Origin: Chloroflexota bacterium | GTDB taxonomy: Bacteria; Chloroflexota; Dehalococcoidia; JACQGW01 | Direction of reading: 5' to 3' | Assembly (NCBI GenBank): GCA_016199325.1 | Contig: JACQGW010000414.1 | Coordinates: forward strand, 1 to 6,381 | DNA: 6,381 nt | In this document: piece after piece, positions 5,385 to 6,381 of the stretch | Layout of the letters: every line of letters starts with the position of its first letter | Position numbering within the stretch: the first letter of the stretch is position 1 | The notes under the pieces: model-generated | Database searches by the model: none | What the model saw: only the letters and a program-made list of their open reading frames with translations | Told to the model about the DNA's origin: nothing | Made by a program: the position numbers and the translations under genes

Positions 5385-6239
5385 ATGAAGAGACCTGGCA
5401 AGCAGGGGGATGCCGTATCCGGCGACGGTGACGGAGAGCGGCAGTTCAGCATCCAGTCCGTTGGGCGAGCGATCGATCTGCTCGGGTGTTTCCGGCTGAA
5501 CGAGCCGGAGCTGGGCGTCAGCGAGCTGAGCCGCCGGCTGGGGCTGCACAAGAGCACCGTCTGCCGCCTCCTCCAGTCCCTGGAAGTCGCCGACTTCGTC
5601 CGGCAGGACCCCGTTTCCGGCAAGTACTCGCTCGGCTTCGGGCCGGTGCAGCTCGCCGGGATCGTCCTGGCGCGCCTGCCCATCCGGGAGGTTGCCCACC
5701 CGTACCTCCAGCGCCTGGCCCAGGCCACCGAGGAGACCGTCAACCTGGGCGTCGTCAATCGGGCCGAGGTCGTCAACATCGTCCAGATCCCCAGCCCGCG
5801 CCCCATCAGGTTCATCGGCTGGCTGGGGCGCACAAATCCGCTGCACTGCACATCCGGTGGAAAGGTCGCCCTGGCGTACCTGCCGCCGGACGAGCTCCGC
5901 GCGTTTCTGGAGAAGCCGCTCACTCGATACACGGAGCGGACCATCACGTCGCCGGCCGAGCTGCTTCGGGAGATCGCCGTCGTCCGGGCGCAGGGATACG
6001 GCGTCGCCCGAGACGAGTTCGAGGAGGATCTCTCCGCCATCTCCGCGCCCATTTTCGACTACGCCGGCAATCTTGCCGCCCTGGTCGGGATCTCCGGCCC
6101 GAGCTATCGCATGTCCGCTGATCGGATCGACGCGTTCGCTCGTCTCCTCACCGAGGCGAGCCAGGAGATCTCGGCCAGGCTCGGCTATTCGCCGACGACT
6201 GTGCCGCGCGCAACGGTGACTGTGCCGGCGCCCAATTGA
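5385..6239 (+). CDS. IclR-family transcriptional regulator
   Basis: This 284-residue protein is predicted to be a DNA-binding regulator that responds to a small metabolite. Residues 22-85 form the IclR winged helix-turn-helix: SIQSVGRAIDLLGCF at the start, LSRRLGLHKSTVCRLLQSLE (48-67) as the helix-turn-helix with its recognition helix, and a wing ending KYSLGF. The rest is the IclR effector domain, with PLHCTSGGK (152-160), GYGVARDEFEEDLSAISAPI (204-223) and GISGPSYRM (235-243) at the usual places. I chose ATG 5385 because GAGAGG (5376-5381) lies just upstream and the domain then begins after a normal short tail. ATG 5340, in frame, would add 15 residues without a good ribosome site. The next hyuB paralogue follows 11 bp after its stop, so the two are probably co-expressed. 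It is the natural candidate to control this locus, possibly through the palindrome at 298-309; that link is inference. Confidence 0.92.
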   Translation: MKRPGKQGDAVSGDGDGERQFSIQSVGRAIDLLGCFRLNEPELGVSELSRRLGLHKSTVCRLLQSLEVADFVRQDPVSGKYSLGFGPVQLAGIVLARLPIREVAHPYLQRLAQATEETVNLGVVNRAEVVNIVQIPSPRPIRFIGWLGRTNPLHCTSGGKVALAYLPPDELRAFLEKPLTRYTERTITSPAELLREIAVVRAQGYGVARDEFEEDLSAISAPIFDYAGNLAALVGISGPSYRMSADRIDAFARLLTEASQEISARLGYSPTTVPRATVTVPAPN

Positions 6240-6243
6240 GGAG
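6238..6243 (+). promoter_or_regulatory. Shine-Dalgarno overlapping the iclR stop codon
   Basis: GAGGAG begins inside the TGA stop (6237-6239) of the IclR gene. It sits 4 nt before ATG 6248 and 7 nt before the in-frame ATG 6251. The spacing, and the alignment with the first hyuB start, favour 6251. The overlap suggests that translation of the second hyuB is coupled to the regulator gene. Confidence 0.6.
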
Positions 6244-6250
6244 AGACATG

Positions 6251-6381
6251 ATGACGCAAACCCGAACCGTGGACCCCATCACCGTGGAGGTCATCGGCAA
6301 CGCCCTCTCCTCCATCGTCGAGGAGATGGGCATGGCGCTCATCCGCGCCTCCTATTCCACGAACATCAAGGAGCGCCGGGA
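6251..6381 (+). CDS. hyuB: Second hydantoinase B-family gene, 5' part only (cut by window edge)
   Basis: The first 43 codons and two further bases are visible; the gene runs off the window. The encoded N-terminus matches the complete HyuB at 2162-3811 at 41 of 43 positions, differing only at residue 3 (Gln for Pro) and residue 23 (Val for Ala). It contains DPITVEVIGNAL and YSTNIKERR, both family signatures. Over the same 131 bases I count 18 differences, 14 at third codon positions, so both copies have been under protein-level selection since they split. ATG 6248 is an alternative start that adds one methionine. It lies 11 bp after the IclR stop and is likely in one transcript with it. Whether the remainder is intact, and whether a hyuA follows, cannot be seen. 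Confidence 0.88.
   Translation, partial: MTQTRTVDPITVEVIGNALSSIVEEMGMALIRASYSTNIKERR

Overview
The window carries part of a catabolic/uptake locus from a GC-rich bacterium, all on the + strand. My best guess for the source is a Chloroflexota member (Thermomicrobia-like or an uncultured relative). The reasons are the high GC third positions, GTG starts on two of five genes, a Tat-exported solute-binding lipoprotein with a long Pro/Ala/Thr/Gln-rich linker, and palindromes of the GTCATGCTGAGC...GAAGCATCTC kind that I associate with such genomes. This is an inference from style; there is no rRNA or marker gene here.

Layout. Positions 1-408 hold no gene. They contain a perfect 31-bp inverted repeat (3-83), decayed repeat debris, a cluster of short direct repeats (219-280), a 12-bp perfect palindrome (298-309) overlapping the -35 of a convincing sigma70-type promoter (306-334, TATAAT box), and a short structured leader. 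Four complete genes and one partial gene follow: a family 5 ABC solute-binding lipoprotein (409-2118), a hydantoinase B/oxoprolinase-family subunit, HyuB-like (2162-3811), an iron-containing (group III) alcohol dehydrogenase with all metal ligands present (3919-5124), an IclR-family regulator (5385-6239), and the first 43 codons of a second HyuB-like gene (6251 to the window edge). Between the dehydrogenase and the regulator lies a second palindromic element whose loop plus right arm is exactly duplicated in tandem (57-bp unit, 5205-5318).

How the genes may work together. The solute-binding protein would capture a small organic solute outside the membrane. HyuB-like proteins act with a HyuA partner on cyclic amides or as ATP-dependent carboxylases. 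The dehydrogenase would oxidise or reduce an alcohol/aldehyde intermediate, and the IclR protein would sense a pathway metabolite. No HyuA, ABC permease or ABC ATPase is encoded here, so substrate and direction cannot be fixed.

The main points of interest are the two hyuB paralogues around the dehydrogenase and regulator (41 of 43 N-terminal residues identical, about 86% DNA identity, mostly third-position changes), the absence of hyuA beside the complete hyuB, the palindrome pair flanking the first three genes, and the operator-like palindrome on the promoter. I see a regulated catabolic locus with paralogue expansion. I do not see clear evidence of a wholly new type of system.
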